Source: Actinomycetota bacterium (GTDB taxonomy: Bacteria; Actinomycetota; Thermoleophilia; Gaiellales; F1-60-MAGs149). From it: 64,000 nt of DNA. Shown here piece by piece: positions 32,647 through 43,351 of the stretch; position 1 is the first letter of the stretch; every line of letters begins with the position of its first letter. Below the pieces are notes generated by a model. It was not told where the DNA came from, ran no database searches, and saw nothing but the letters and a program-made list of their open reading frames with translations. Position numbers and translations under genes: made by a program. The stretch lies in the NCBI GenBank assembly GCA_009885805.1, contig VFJZ01000057.1:1-64000 (forward strand), read 5' to 3'.

Positions 32647-33769
32647 TGGAGCTTCGCGAGCAGCGCGTCGCGAATCGTCTCGCGAAGGTCCTCGGCGCCG
32701 ATCCGCTCGAGCGCGTCGACGAAGAAGCCCTCGACGATCAGCTTCTCCGCCGCCTCACGGTCGAGTCCACGGCTCATCAGGTAGTAGAGCGCCTCGGCAT
32801 CGACGCGGCCGATCGTCGCCGCGTGGGTGCAGCGAACGTCGTTGGCCTTGATCTCGAGACCGGGAATCGAGTCGGCGTGGGCGCTCGGCGACAGGAGGAG
32901 ACTGCGATTCTCCTGGTAGGCGTCGGTGCGCTGCGCACCCTCGGCGACGCGGATCACGCCACGCCAGACGGCGCGGCTGCGGTCGTTCAGGACGCCCTTG
33001 AAGAAGAGGTCCGACGTCGCGTGCGGAGCGTCGTGCTCCTGCGTGGTGTCGAGGTCGACGTGCTGGGTGCCGTCGAGGACGTAGGCTCCCGTCAGCTTCG
33101 CGGACGAGCCCGGGCCCGTCAGTCGCGACTCCATCCGGCTCTTCCCGGTGCGCGCGCCGAGGGCGACGGCGACCCAGTCGAGCTCCGCGTCACGGGCGAC
33201 GTGCGCACGGTGCGTGGCGAAGTGCAGCGTCTCGCGATGACGGTTCTGGAACGTCACGTACTCGACTCTCGCGCCCGCGTCGACGTGGAGTTCGACGACG
33301 CCGTTGGCGTACCCGGGCTGACCCTCGCCGTGCTCCTCGATGAACGTCAGCCGAGCGCCTTCCTCGGCGACGACGAGCACGCGCCACTGCTGGGCGGCGC
33401 CGGCGTCCGCGATCGTGAAGCGGGCTCGCAGCGGCTCCGCGACCACGACGCCACGGGGGACGTAGACGAGCACGCCGTCGTTCCACAGCGCGGCGTTCTC
33501 CGCGGCGAACTTCTCGTCGGTCGAGACGATCGCGCCAAGGCGCGGCTCGACGAGCTCAGGGTGCTCCGCGGCGGCCTGCTCCAGATCCATCAGCAGGACG
33601 CCCGCCGGGAGCGCGCCGGACTCCAGCACGACCGACGATGGCGCGGCGGCGAACGCGCCGAAGTCGATGCCGCGCAGGTTCGTGTAGCGCCAGTGCTCGT
33701 CCGAGATCGTGGGCACACCGAGAGTCGCGTTGCGCTCGGCGGCGTCGCGCCGACGATCGGCGAGGAACG

Positions 33770-33773
<4 letters not shown>
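32643..33773 (-). CDS. sufD: Fe-S assembly protein SufD
   Basis: This 376-residue beta-helix scaffold partner of SufB belongs to the SufBC2D complex. The ATG at 33773 gives [19 protein letters not shown]. The [14 protein letters not shown]-terminal motif, the beta-helix core and the C-terminal TRIAD-like end [23 protein letters not shown] are present. The His in [11 protein letters not shown], at the SufB interface, is conserved. Both ends overlap neighbours by 4 nt, so it is fully coupled. Confidence 0.94.
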
Positions 33774-35187
<1,414 letters not shown>

Positions 35188-35188
<1 letters not shown>

Positions 35189-35934
35189 CAGACCTCCGCC
35201 ATGTGAGACGCGTAGCCGGCCGCGTCGAGCTCGTGTGCGAGCTCGGGGCCGCCGGAGCGGACGATACGTCCGTCGATCAGGACGTGCACGTGACTCGGCC
35301 GGATGTGGTCGAGGATGCGCTGGTAGTGCGTGATCACGATCGCGCCCATGTCGGCGCCGACGTGGTGGTTGACGCCGCGGGCGACGATCTGCAGGGCGTC
35401 GATGTCGAGGCCGGAGTCGGTCTCGTCGAGGATCGCCAGCTGCGGCTTCAGCATCGCCAGCTGGAGGATCTCGAGGCGCTTCTTCTCGCCGCCCGAAAAG
35501 CCGTCGTTGAGGTAGCGGCTGGACATCTTGCGATCGACCTCGAGCAGATCCATCGCGTCCGCCATCTGCTTCCGGAACTCGGGGATGCGGATGGGCGTGT
35601 CGCGGTGCGCGTTGACGGCGGTCCGGAGGAAGTTCGCGACGGTCACGCCGGGCACCGCGTACGGGTACTGGAAACAGAGAAACAGGCCGAGCTTCGAGCG
35701 CTCGTCAGGCCCGAGCTCGAGGACGTCGGTGCCGTCGAACGTGACCTCGCCGCTCGTCACCTCGTAGCCCGGGTGGCCCATCAGCACGTGCGAGAGGGTC
35801 GACTTCCCGGACCCGTTCGGTCCCATGATCGCGTGGATCTCCCCGCGGGAGACCGTGAGGTCGATGCCGCGCAGGATCTCCTTGTCGGAGTCCGCGATCT
35901 TCGCGTGCAGGTTGCGGATGACGAGGTCGGCCAA
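35188..35934 (-). CDS. sufC: SufC ATPase
   Basis: This 248-residue ABC-type ATPase energises SufBD. Walker A is GPNGSGKST, the signature is [13 protein letters not shown], and Walker B is [12 protein letters not shown]. The start is TTG at 35934, fixed by the strong AAGGAG at 35943-35948 (minus strand) and by homology ([13 protein letters not shown]). It is the first gene of the suf operon. No sufR-type regulator is adjacent. Confidence 0.95.
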
Positions 35935-35942
35935 GATTGACG

Positions 35943-35992
35943 CTCCTTCGGCGCCCCAGCCGGGCGCCGTTCGCTAGTCCGCGCTGAGTGTA
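35943..35992 (-). promoter_or_regulatory. suf operon promoter and hairpin leader
   Basis: On the minus strand TACACT (35987-35992) is a -10 candidate. The leader contains GGCGCC-N7-GGCGCC (35950-35955 and 35963-35968), a hairpin placed just before the AAGGAG ribosome site (35943-35948). Unlike most genes here, suf therefore has a real leader. Confidence 0.45.
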
Positions 35993-36026
35993 CCGGGTTT
36001 AGACACCTATTGCTGTCGTAACTCCG

Positions 36027-37520
36027 TCACGCTCCCGGTGCTCCCTCGCGCAGGTACTCGAGCAGCGCCCGATCGGTGATCCGCTCGATCGGCGAATGGT
36101 CGTCCGTCAGGATCTCGCCGCCCGCCTCGACGTTCCGCAGCGCCGGTAGGAGTCGGTCGGCGGCCGTCCGCACGTCGCCGACCGCCGGCGCCAGCAGGTC
36201 GGCGACGCGGGCGGCGACCGACGCATCGCGAAAGCCGATCACGACCGAGTTGAAGTCGTTCCAGCGTGCCTCCTGGACGACCGGGAAGGCGGTGCGCATC
36301 GTGCGCGAGATGAAGTCCACCGCTTCCGTCAGGCGCGGCGGCGAGCCGACGTTGATCAGCAACACGCCCTTCGGCCCGAGTTTGGCCGCGACCTCACCGA
36401 AGAACTCCCGCGAGACGAGGTGGAACGGGATGTAGGGCTGGCGGTAGGCGTCGATCACCATCGCGTCGTACGGACCGTCAGCACCCCGGAGCCAGAAGCG
36501 TGCGTCCGCCGTGTGAACGGTCAGATTCGGGTTGTCCATGCCAAAGAAGCGACGTCCGGCGTCGGACACCGCACCGTCGATCTCGACGCCGTCGATACGA
36601 GTGTCGGGCCAGGTCGCCTCGTACTGGTTGACGACCGTCCCGGCGGCGTTGCCGAGGACGGCGAGGCGACCGCCCGGTGCGCCGTGCAGCAGCGGCAGGA
36701 CGAGCGTTGCGTCGTAGTAGCCGCCGGTGAGGACACCGGTCGCCGGCGTCACGCTGTGGATCGCCCAGCCCTCGTTCAGGTGCAGGACGGTGTCGCCGTC
36801 CGTGTCGCGCACGACCTGGAGGTACTGGTACGCGGACTCGGCCTCGTACAGCACCTCGCCGCCACTCGCCGGCTTGACCTGGCCCGGCGGGATGGCGATC
36901 AGCGCGAGGATGGCGGCCGGTACGGCGAGGGCACGCCGCGGTAGGCCAGGCAGGGCGGCGAGGGCGAGGCCGAGCGCGGCGACCAGCATCGTCCGCTGCG
37001 TCCCGATCGCCGGTATCAGCCACAGCACGGGGAGGAACGTGCCGATGATCGAGCCGACGGTGGAGAGGGCGTACAGACGGCCGGCGACCGTGCCGGCCTC
37101 CGCGAGGTTGGTCACCGACAGCCGGATCGCCCATGGCGCGACGGCGCCGAGCGCCGTCACGGGCAGCGCGAACATCAGCAGCGTGCCGACGAACGAGGCG
37201 ATGAACGCACCCGCCGACACCTGGTCGAACGCGTCCGCGGCGAGCCCGAACAGCGGCCGCATCGCGAACGGCAAGGCGGCGATCGTGGCGGCGGCGAACA
37301 GCACGACGTAGGACAGGGTCCGCTCGTTCGGATACCTGTCGGCGACCTTGCCACCGAGCCAGTAGCCGACCGCCAGGTAGAGCAGGATCAGGCCGATGAC
37401 GTTCGCCCAGACCACGTTGGAGGTGCCGAAGTAGGGCGCCAGCAGGCGAGCTCCGGCCATCTCCGTCGCCAGGGAGCAGGCACCGGCGATGAAGACCAGG
37501 AGGTGGAGGCGGAGTCGCAT
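36027..37520 (-). CDS. Membrane-fused spermidine-synthase-like protein
   Basis: This protein has 497 residues. The N-terminal half (about 1-215) has 6-7 transmembrane helices of the type seen in fused MFS/spermidine synthase proteins (GTSNVVWANVIGLILLYLAVGYWLGG). The C-terminal half is a Rossmann methyltransferase-like aminopropyltransferase domain (LAVLGNAAGT, DGVEIDGAVSDAGRRFF, YDAMVIDAYRQPYIPFHL). The usual polyamine-site acidic pairs are not clear, so the acceptor is uncertain. The ATG is 8 nt after a TACCGT box. No polyamine genes are adjacent. Confidence 0.82.
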   Translation of the reverse strand: MRLRLHLLVFIAGACSLATEMAGARLLAPYFGTSNVVWANVIGLILLYLAVGYWLGGKVADRYPNERTLSYVVLFAAATIAALPFAMRPLFGLAADAFDQVSAGAFIASFVGTLLMFALPVTALGAVAPWAIRLSVTNLAEAGTVAGRLYALSTVGSIIGTFLPVLWLIPAIGTQRTMLVAALGLALAALPGLPRRALAVPAAILALIAIPPGQVKPASGGEVLYEAESAYQYLQVVRDTDGDTVLHLNEGWAIHSVTPATGVLTGGYYDATLVLPLLHGAPGGRLAVLGNAAGTVVNQYEATWPDTRIDGVEIDGAVSDAGRRFFGMDNPNLTVHTADARFWLRGADGPYDAMVIDAYRQPYIPFHLVSREFFGEVAAKLGPKGVLLINVGSPPRLTEAVDFISRTMRTAFPVVQEARWNDFNSVVIGFRDASVAARVADLLAPAVGDVRTAADRLLPALRNVEAGGEILTDDHSPIERITDRALLEYLREGAPGA

Positions 37521-37608
37521 ACCGGCGCACGGTACCCGTCGTCCGCCTTCACGGCGGCGCAACATCGGCGCCGACGAAGCTTCACGATCGCCGGGTACAA
37601 CTCGTGTC

Positions 37609-38781
37609 ATGGATGAACAGGCGATGAATCGCCGCGCGACCGGCGGCTTGCTGATCCCCCTCGTTCTCGCGGCCGTGTTCGGCGGTGCGATCTCGGCGGC
37701 TGCGGTCGTCGCGATCGGCGGCGGCGACGCTTCGACGCCGACGACCGTCACCGTGCGCGACGCGGCCGCGGCAGGCGCGACCACCGTCGTCGCAGCCGCG
37801 ACGGCCGCGACGCCTGCGTCCGGTGAGAAGAGCGTCGCGCAGATCTACGCCGAGGCAGCGCCCGGCGTCGTGCGCGTCACCCAGGGTCAGGGGCAGGGCT
37901 CCGGATTCGTGATCGACAACGAGGGCCATATCCTGACCAACGCCCACGTCGTCAGCGACGGTGGCCCGGTGTTCGTCTCGTTCTCGAACGACGACCGCGT
38001 CGAGGCGAGGATCGTCGGTAAGGACGAGTCGACCGACACCGCCCTGCTCGCCGTCGACTCGGACGCCGCCGCGCTGCGGCCGATCCCGCTCGGTACGTCG
38101 GCGACGGTCGGCGTCGGCGACCCGGTCGTCGCGATCGGCAACCCGTTCGGCCTCGATCGCACCATCACCTCCGGCATCGTCTCGGCAGTCGCCAGGCAGA
38201 TCGTCGCGCCCAACGGCTTCCCGATCAACAACGCGATCCAGACCGACGCCGCGATCAACCACGGCAACTCCGGCGGACCGCTCCTGAACCGCCGCGGCGA
38301 GGTGATCGGCATCAACTCGCAGATCGTCGACTCCGGCGTCAACGCGAACGTCGGTGTCGGCTTCGCGATCCCGATCGACCTGATCAAGCAGATCGCGCAG
38401 GACCTGCAGGACGACGGCAGCGTCTCCCACGCGTGGCTCGGCGTGTCGCTCGCGCCGGTCGACGCGGCACTTGCCGGCAGTACCCGGCTCGCAGCGGATC
38501 ACGGCGCGATGATCGCGAGCATCCAGCCCGGTTCACCGGCGGCGCGTGCTGGCCTGCGCGCGGCGACGGACGAGATCGTGCTTGGCGGACAGACCTACGC
38601 GATCGGCGGCGACATCGTCACGTCGGTCGAGGGCAAGGAGGTCGCGTCGATCGTCGCCCTTCAGAACGAGATCCAGACCCGTCGTGCCGGCGACATCGTC
38701 ACGCTGACCGTCGCACGCTCCGGTGGCGAGCACGTCGACGTCGACGTGACGCTCGGTCAGCAGCCGACGACGGCGGGGTAG
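37609..38781 (+). CDS. HtrA/DegP-type membrane serine protease with PDZ domain
   Basis: This is a 390-residue protease. One N-terminal transmembrane helix (about 12-38) is followed by an Ala/Thr-rich linker and a trypsin-like domain with His113 (TNAHVV), Asp143 (STDTALLAV) and Ser221 (HGNSGGPLL). A PDZ domain follows from about 285 to 385 (AWLGVSLAPVD, SIQPGSPAARAGLR). It probably degrades or refolds damaged envelope proteins. The start ATG is 7 nt after TACAAC (37596-37601). Confidence 0.92.
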   Translation: MDEQAMNRRATGGLLIPLVLAAVFGGAISAAAVVAIGGGDASTPTTVTVRDAAAAGATTVVAAATAATPASGEKSVAQIYAEAAPGVVRVTQGQGQGSGFVIDNEGHILTNAHVVSDGGPVFVSFSNDDRVEARIVGKDESTDTALLAVDSDAAALRPIPLGTSATVGVGDPVVAIGNPFGLDRTITSGIVSAVARQIVAPNGFPINNAIQTDAAINHGNSGGPLLNRRGEVIGINSQIVDSGVNANVGVGFAIPIDLIKQIAQDLQDDGSVSHAWLGVSLAPVDAALAGSTRLAADHGAMIASIQPGSPAARAGLRAATDEIVLGGQTYAIGGDIVTSVEGKEVASIVALQNEIQTRRAGDIVTLTVARSGGEHVDVDVTLGQQPTTAG

Positions 38782-38792
38782 GCGGGCGCCGT

Positions 38793-39428
38793 TCAGGCGG
38801 CAGCGAGCAGGCCCGCGACCAGGCGCGCGATGGCTGGCGCGGCCGGGTTCTCCGCATCGCAGTCCATCCGCGACAGCCAGGAGCCGTCAGTGGTGTGGAC
38901 GCTCGCAACGACCAGCCCGGCCTGGAGCGTTGCCCCGTCTGCCGTCCGCGCCATCAGTTCGACGTGGTCGCCCGTGCGGAGCGGCATCGTCGTCCAGAAG
39001 GCGATGCGGTCGCCGACGAGCTGCAGCGATGTGACCGGGATGCGCGCACCCTGCGGGAAGACCGAGGTTTCGATCGCGCGGGCGGTGACGCGCATGCCGC
39101 CGCCGGGCGCCGAGATCTGCGACTCGGAGATGCACTCCGAGGGACCGATTGGCCGCAGGACGACGCAGTCGAACGGGTCGTCACGCATCTCCGTGACGAC
39201 CGTCGGCAGCTGCCAGACGCCACTCGGATCACGCCACTCGAGCAGCACCGGCCGCTCGGGCGTCATCAGTACGTCGGGCGCTGCGATCACGAGCACCCCC
39301 GGCTCGATATCGTCGAGCCGGGCCGTGTAGCGCGCTCCGTCAGCGAGCAGCGCGACGCGGGAGTTGATCCGCGGTACGGTCAGGGGCGGTGCCAGCGGTG
39401 CCGATTTGCGGGCGCGTAGTCTCATCAT
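38793..39428 (-). CDS. PilZ-like domain protein
   Basis: This soluble protein has 211 residues with two beta-barrel-like halves. The first (about 15-95: VPRINSRVALLADGARYTARLDDIEPGVL) looks like a YcgR N-domain. The second has ETSVFPQGARIPV, comparable to the D/N-x-S-x-x-G motif of PilZ domains, but the c-di-GMP RxxxR motif is not clean. The likely role is a c-di-GMP effector or relic. A FliA/WhiG-like promoter lies directly upstream, which fits a motility link. The family assignment is moderate. Confidence 0.5.
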   Translation of the reverse strand: MMRLRARKSAPLAPPLTVPRINSRVALLADGARYTARLDDIEPGVLVIAAPDVLMTPERPVLLEWRDPSGVWQLPTVVTEMRDDPFDCVVLRPIGPSECISESQISAPGGGMRVTARAIETSVFPQGARIPVTSLQLVGDRIAFWTTMPLRTGDHVELMARTADGATLQAGLVVASVHTTDGSWLSRMDCDAENPAAPAIARLVAGLLAAA

Positions 39429-39437
39429 CCAGAGTGA

Positions 39438-39473
39438 TGATCGGCACTGAAAGACCTGTGCTTAAGTCTTTCA
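39438..39473 (-). promoter_or_regulatory. Sigma-28-like promoter with overlapping inverted repeat
   Basis: On the minus strand TAAG (39461-39464), 15 nt, then GCCGATCA (39438-39445) resembles TAAA-N15-GCCGATAA. An 8-bp perfect inverted repeat, TGAAAGAC (39448-39455) and GTCTTTCA (39466-39473), brackets the -35 region in an unusually AT-rich patch. An alternative-sigma promoter with a bound regulator is inferred. Confidence 0.4.
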
Positions 39474-39515
39474 AATGGTATTGACGCGATCCCGATCGGC
39501 TCGGCGGTCGGCTGT

Positions 39516-39749
39516 CTAGCGGCGGTCGGCGATCTGCGCGAGCAGGGCGAGGCCCGTGCCGATCGCGACCCAGGCGGTGGCGCTGACGATCGCGGCCAGG
39601 ATTCCGGTCGCGACGCTGCGGCCGTCGCCCTCGAACAGGCCGACAGCGACTGCGACCACGGCAGTCAGCACGGCGACGGCGTAGCACGCCACGGTTGCAC
39701 GCGGAACCTGGCCGGGTCCGCGAGGAAACCGCTCCGGAATCATGTCCAT
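39516..39749 (-). CDS. Small two-helix membrane protein
   Basis: A 77-residue protein, MDMIPERFPRGPGQVPRA, is followed by two transmembrane helices separated by an EGDGRS loop. No family is recognised. The start is supported by a TATGGT box ending 6 nt before the first ATG (39756-39761, minus strand). It stands alone between the PilZ-like gene and echA. Confidence 0.65.
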   Translation of the reverse strand: MDMIPERFPRGPGQVPRATVACYAVAVLTAVVAVAVGLFEGDGRSVATGILAAIVSATAWVAIGTGLALLAQIADRR

Positions 39750-39785
39750 CGGCGAACCATACCGGGCGGGTTACGCTACGTGGCG

Positions 39786-40553
39786 ATGGAGATCCTCCTC
39801 CGACGCGACGGCAACGTCGCGACCGTCACGCTCAATCGGCCCGATCGTTTCAACGCGCTGACGTCTGAAATGCGCGTGCTCCTACGTGACGTGCTGGACG
39901 ACGTCGGCGGCGACGATGATGTCCGCGCCGTCGTCCTGACCGGCGCTGGCCGCGGCTTCTGCTCCGGCCAGGACCTGCGTGACTTCGGCGAGATCGAGGA
40001 TGTCACGGACGTGATCCGCAGCGAGTACAACGTCATCATCGATCGCCTCGCGACGATGCGAAAGCCGGTCGTGGCCTGGGTGAACGGACCCTGTGCCGGG
40101 GCCGGACTGGGACTCGCCCTCGCCTGCGACCTGCGGGTGCTCTCGGAGGATGCGTTCCTCTCCTGCGCGTTCTCCGCGATCGGCCTGGTCCCGGACTCGG
40201 GCGTGTCGAGCGGCCTCGTCCGGCTCGTCGGATACGAGCGCGCGTTCGAGCTCGCCGCGACCGCTCGCCGCGTCTCTGCCGCCGAGGCCGTCGCCCTTGG
40301 ACTGGCTCTCGAGGCGGTGCCGGCGGCCGACATCGAGGCGCGTGTTGCCACGCTGGCCGCCACGCTGGCGGCCGGGCCAACCGTCGCCCTGGGCCTCACG
40401 AAGGCGCTGCTGCGCGAGGCGGGGGTCGAGTCCGCCGCCGCCAGCGCCGACCGGGAGGCGGTCGTCCAGGCCCAGGCGCTGGCGACCGCCGATCATCGCG
40501 AGGGCGTCCAGGCGTTCCTGGCCAAGCGGTCGCCCGTCTTCGAGGGACGGTGA
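39786..40553 (+). CDS. Enoyl-CoA hydratase/isomerase family protein
   Basis: This 255-residue crotonase-fold enzyme carries the oxyanion-hole segments GRGFCSGQDLRDF and NGPCAGAGLGLALACDLRV. One acidic residue of the hydratase pair lies in LVPDSGVSSGL, so isomerase or hydratase activity is possible. The ATG at 39786 (MEILLRRDGNV) is preferred over the upstream GTG because a TACGCT box (39772-39777) ends 8 nt before it. The stop overlaps the GTG of the lipid kinase gene. Confidence 0.87.
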   Translation: MEILLRRDGNVATVTLNRPDRFNALTSEMRVLLRDVLDDVGGDDDVRAVVLTGAGRGFCSGQDLRDFGEIEDVTDVIRSEYNVIIDRLATMRKPVVAWVNGPCAGAGLGLALACDLRVLSEDAFLSCAFSAIGLVPDSGVSSGLVRLVGYERAFELAATARRVSAAEAVALGLALEAVPAADIEARVATLAATLAAGPTVALGLTKALLREAGVESAAASADREAVVQAQALATADHREGVQAFLAKRSPVFEGR

Positions 40554-41458
40554 AGCGGGCGCTCGTCGTCTCGAACCCTGTCGCGTCGGGCGTGAATCCG
40601 CGCGTCGAGCGGGAGGTGCTGGCTGCGCTCAAGCCCTTCGCGACCACCGAGCTCGTCCACACCGAACGTCCGCTGCACGCGGTCGAGCTCGCCGCGCGCG
40701 CCGTCGAGGAGGAACTCGACGCTGTGATCGTCATGGCCGGTGACGGCACCATGAACGAGGTCGTCAACGGTATCGGTAGCCAGATCCCGCTCGGCGTCCT
40801 GCCGTGTGGTGGTACCAGCGTCCTGGCGCGCGCGATGGGCCTGCCGCGCGACCCCGTGGCGGCGGCGACGATCGTCGGTCGGGCGCTGGCCGAGGGTCGT
40901 GAAACGCACCTGCGGCTCGGCGTCCTGAACGGCCGGAAGTTCGCGTTCGCCGCCGGCATCGGCTTCGACGCGGACGTGGTGCGGCACGTCGACAAGGCGG
41001 GTCGTCGGCGAGGTCGGCGGCCTGGCGACCTCTACTACGCGACCCAGGTCGCGAGGGTCATCGGTGAGGGTCGCTACCGCAAGAGCCGGGCAACGCTCCG
41101 GTGCGGCGACCGGTCCGAGCGTGTCAGCTTCGTGATCGCCGCCAACGTCCATCCGTGGAGCTACATCGGTGCGCTGCCGCTCCTCGCGGCGCCGCTCGCG
41201 AGCCCCGACGCCGGGCTCGACCTGCTCGCGCCGCGCGCGCTCCGCCGCCGCGACATCCCGCGCATCGCCCGGTACCTGCTCGTCGACGGTGCGCACGCGC
41301 GCCGGCCCGACACGCACGTCGTGTACCTCCACGACATCGAGGACGCCGTGATCGAGTGCGACGAGCCGCTGCCGGCCGAGGTCGACGGCGACGACATCGG
41401 CGACGTCACCCGCGCCCACCTCGGCGTCGACGACGCCGGCGCGCGCCTGCTCGTTTGA
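40550..41458 (+). CDS. Diacylglycerol/lipid kinase family protein
   Basis: This 302-residue DagK/YegS-like kinase starts with VKRALVVSNPVASG. The nucleotide-binding motif, usually GGDGT, reads AGDGT at 63-67, followed by MNEVVNGI. PCGGTSVLARAMGLP and the AAGIGFDADVV segment complete the catalytic domain. The C-terminal beta-sandwich has EVDGDDIG. The substrate is probably diacylglycerol or a related lipid. The Gly-to-Ala change in the first motif position is unusual but may be tolerated. Confidence 0.86.
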   Translation: MKRALVVSNPVASGVNPRVEREVLAALKPFATTELVHTERPLHAVELAARAVEEELDAVIVMAGDGTMNEVVNGIGSQIPLGVLPCGGTSVLARAMGLPRDPVAAATIVGRALAEGRETHLRLGVLNGRKFAFAAGIGFDADVVRHVDKAGRRRGRRPGDLYYATQVARVIGEGRYRKSRATLRCGDRSERVSFVIAANVHPWSYIGALPLLAAPLASPDAGLDLLAPRALRRRDIPRIARYLLVDGAHARRPDTHVVYLHDIEDAVIECDEPLPAEVDGDDIGDVTRAHLGVDDAGARLLV

Positions 41459-41504
41459 GCCAGGCTGAGTCCGGCTCGGCCGGGATCCAGGCTAGCCTGC
41501 GTCC

Positions 41505-41924
41505 GTGGACATGGCCATCGCGATCGGGCAGGCCGCAGGTCTCGCCGGCGCCGGCGGGATCATCGCCGCCGCCCTGCTGCTCCGTCTGCCGTCGGTCGTC
41601 TCGCTGCTCCTGGGCGGCGTGCTCGGGGGTATCGCCTGCTTCGTCGTCAACGAGCCGGACCTGTCGTACGCCGCACCCGCGCTGGGCGTCGTGATCGGCG
41701 GCGCGTCCGCCGCGGTCGCGCAGCGCGTCCTCGCGCCCGCGACCGTGGCCGGCGGTAGTGCCGGCGGCGTCGCGGCAATCGCCGGTGGCGGCGGCGTCGC
41801 CGCCGGCGCGATCTCGTTCGTCCCGGCCGCCGGCTACGCGATCCTGCTGGCGGCGATCTGGTTCGCCGTTCGCCTGCGTCGGTCGAAGGATCGCAAGTTC
41901 GCCGGGCTGCGGGTGCTGCGCTGA
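41505..41924 (+). CDS. Small membrane protein of unknown function
   Basis: The 139-residue product is Ala/Gly-rich with four hydrophobic helices and a basic C-terminal tail (RLRRSKDRKFAGLRVLR). No family is recognised. The GTG start lies 6 nt after a TAGCCT box (41493-41498), suggesting a leaderless transcript. The next gene begins at a CTG that overlaps this stop. Confidence 0.65.
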   Translation: MDMAIAIGQAAGLAGAGGIIAAALLLRLPSVVSLLLGGVLGGIACFVVNEPDLSYAAPALGVVIGGASAAVAQRVLAPATVAGGSAGGVAAIAGGGGVAAGAISFVPAAGYAILLAAIWFAVRLRRSKDRKFAGLRVLR

Positions 41925-43351
41925 AGCTCGTCCTGATCGTCGTCGACGGCCTCGGCGTGCCGCTCCTCGACCGTGCGCTCGCCGCCGGTCACGCGCCGAC
42001 GATCGCCTCCCTGATCGAGCGCGGAGCGCGGCACAACGACTGCGTCTCCTCGTTTCCCTCGCTGACGCCGGTCTGTCTGTCGGCAATCGCGACGGGTCGG
42101 CACCCCGACGGTTCGTTCATCCCCGGCCTGACCTGGTATCGACGTGGCGAGCGGCGGTTCGTCGAGTACGGCTCGAGCTTTCAGGCAACCCTCGTCGAGG
42201 GTGCGCACATCGCGATCAACGACGCGATCCTCAACCTCAACCACCTGCATCTGTCGCAGAGCGAGCGGACGCTGTTCGAGGTGGTTGAGGATGCCGGGTT
42301 GATCGCCGCGTCGATCAACTACTTCGTCTTTCGCGGGCGCGTCCGTCACTCGCTCAAGCATCGGCCAGTGGGCGCGCTGGCCCGGCGGATCGGCGTCTTC
42401 GACGCCGCCTACGGGCCGTCCCGGTTCTTCTTCGGGGAACTGTTCGCGTCGGACCGCACCGGCGGCCCGCCGAACCTCGGCGTGCACGCCGCCAACGACG
42501 ACCAGGCAGCGGCGATCGGCCGCTGGCTCGTCGCCCGCGACGGCTTCGACTTTCTCCTCTACTACCTGCCCGACGTCGACGCCGCGCAGCATCGCGTCGG
42601 CCCGGACGGTGCCCTCGCCGCCGTCACGGTCGCCGATCGCGCGATCGCGCAGCTGATCGAGGCGGGCGGTGGCATCGATCCGTTTCTGGAGCGGCATGCC
42701 GTCGTCCTCGTCGCCGATCACGGCCAGACGGCTGCGGTCGAGGCCTGCGACGTACGACCGGCCCTCGACGACCTGCGGCTGTTCGCCGGCTCGCTGCGCT
42801 CGGACCCGGCGACCTCGCAGGTCGCCGTCGCCACCTCGAACAGGTTCGGGATGCTCTACCGCCTCTCCGGCGCCCCGACGGCGCGTGACCTCGCCGGCCG
42901 ACTCGGCGTCATCGACGGCGTCGATCTCGCCGCGTACATCGATGACGACGACATCGTCGTCGAGTGCGGCGGCGGGGAGGTGCGGGTTTGCCCCGGCGGC
43001 GCGTTGCGCGACCGGCGGGGCAATCGCTGGACGGTGACGGGCGACCTGGAGGCGCTGGAGCTCGAGCGCGACGGCGACGTGCTCCGCTCGGGGCGCTACC
43101 CGAACGCGCTCGAGCGGATCGCGTGTCTGCTCGCCTGCGTCAACGCCGGCGAGGTGGTCTTCTCGGCCGCCCCGGGGGTCGAGTTCGTCGACGGCGGCGG
43201 CTCCCATCACGTCGGCGGGGGGTCGCACGGTTCGCTCGCGGCGGACGACTCCCTCGTCCCGCTGATCACGGTCGGCCTGGACCCACGGCTGCCGGACGAA
43301 CCCTCGATCACCGATGTCTACGGGCTCGTACGGCACCATTTCGGCCTGTGA
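41921..43351 (+). CDS. Type I phosphodiesterase/nucleotide pyrophosphatase-like enzyme (CTG start)
   Basis: This 476-residue alkaline-phosphatase-superfamily enzyme has metal ligand Asp9 in IVVDGLG, nucleophile Thr49 in FPSLTP, then PDVDAAQHRVG, VADHGQT and the final His in GGGSHGS. These fit a phosphodiesterase or pyrophosphatase. No ATG, GTG or TTG is available upstream of Asp9 in this frame. The only sensible start is CTG at 41921, overlapping the previous stop (CTGA). The GTG at 41957 would delete the metal-binding Asp. Substrate unknown. Confidence 0.82.
   Translation: MKLVLIVVDGLGVPLLDRALAAGHAPTIASLIERGARHNDCVSSFPSLTPVCLSAIATGRHPDGSFIPGLTWYRRGERRFVEYGSSFQATLVEGAHIAINDAILNLNHLHLSQSERTLFEVVEDAGLIAASINYFVFRGRVRHSLKHRPVGALARRIGVFDAAYGPSRFFFGELFASDRTGGPPNLGVHAANDDQAAAIGRWLVARDGFDFLLYYLPDVDAAQHRVGPDGALAAVTVADRAIAQLIEAGGGIDPFLERHAVVLVADHGQTAAVEACDVRPALDDLRLFAGSLRSDPATSQVAVATSNRFGMLYRLSGAPTARDLAGRLGVIDGVDLAAYIDDDDIVVECGGGEVRVCPGGALRDRRGNRWTVTGDLEALELERDGDVLRSGRYPNALERIACLLACVNAGEVVFSAAPGVEFVDGGGSHHVGGGSHGSLAADDSLVPLITVGLDPRLPDEPSITDVYGLVRHHFGL

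Noticed and set aside
35965..36010. DtxR-like site (TAGGTGTCTAAA) upstream of the suf operon
   Set aside because: The half-site TAGGTGT resembles the mntH operator, but the second half is not symmetrical. Too weak to report as an operator.
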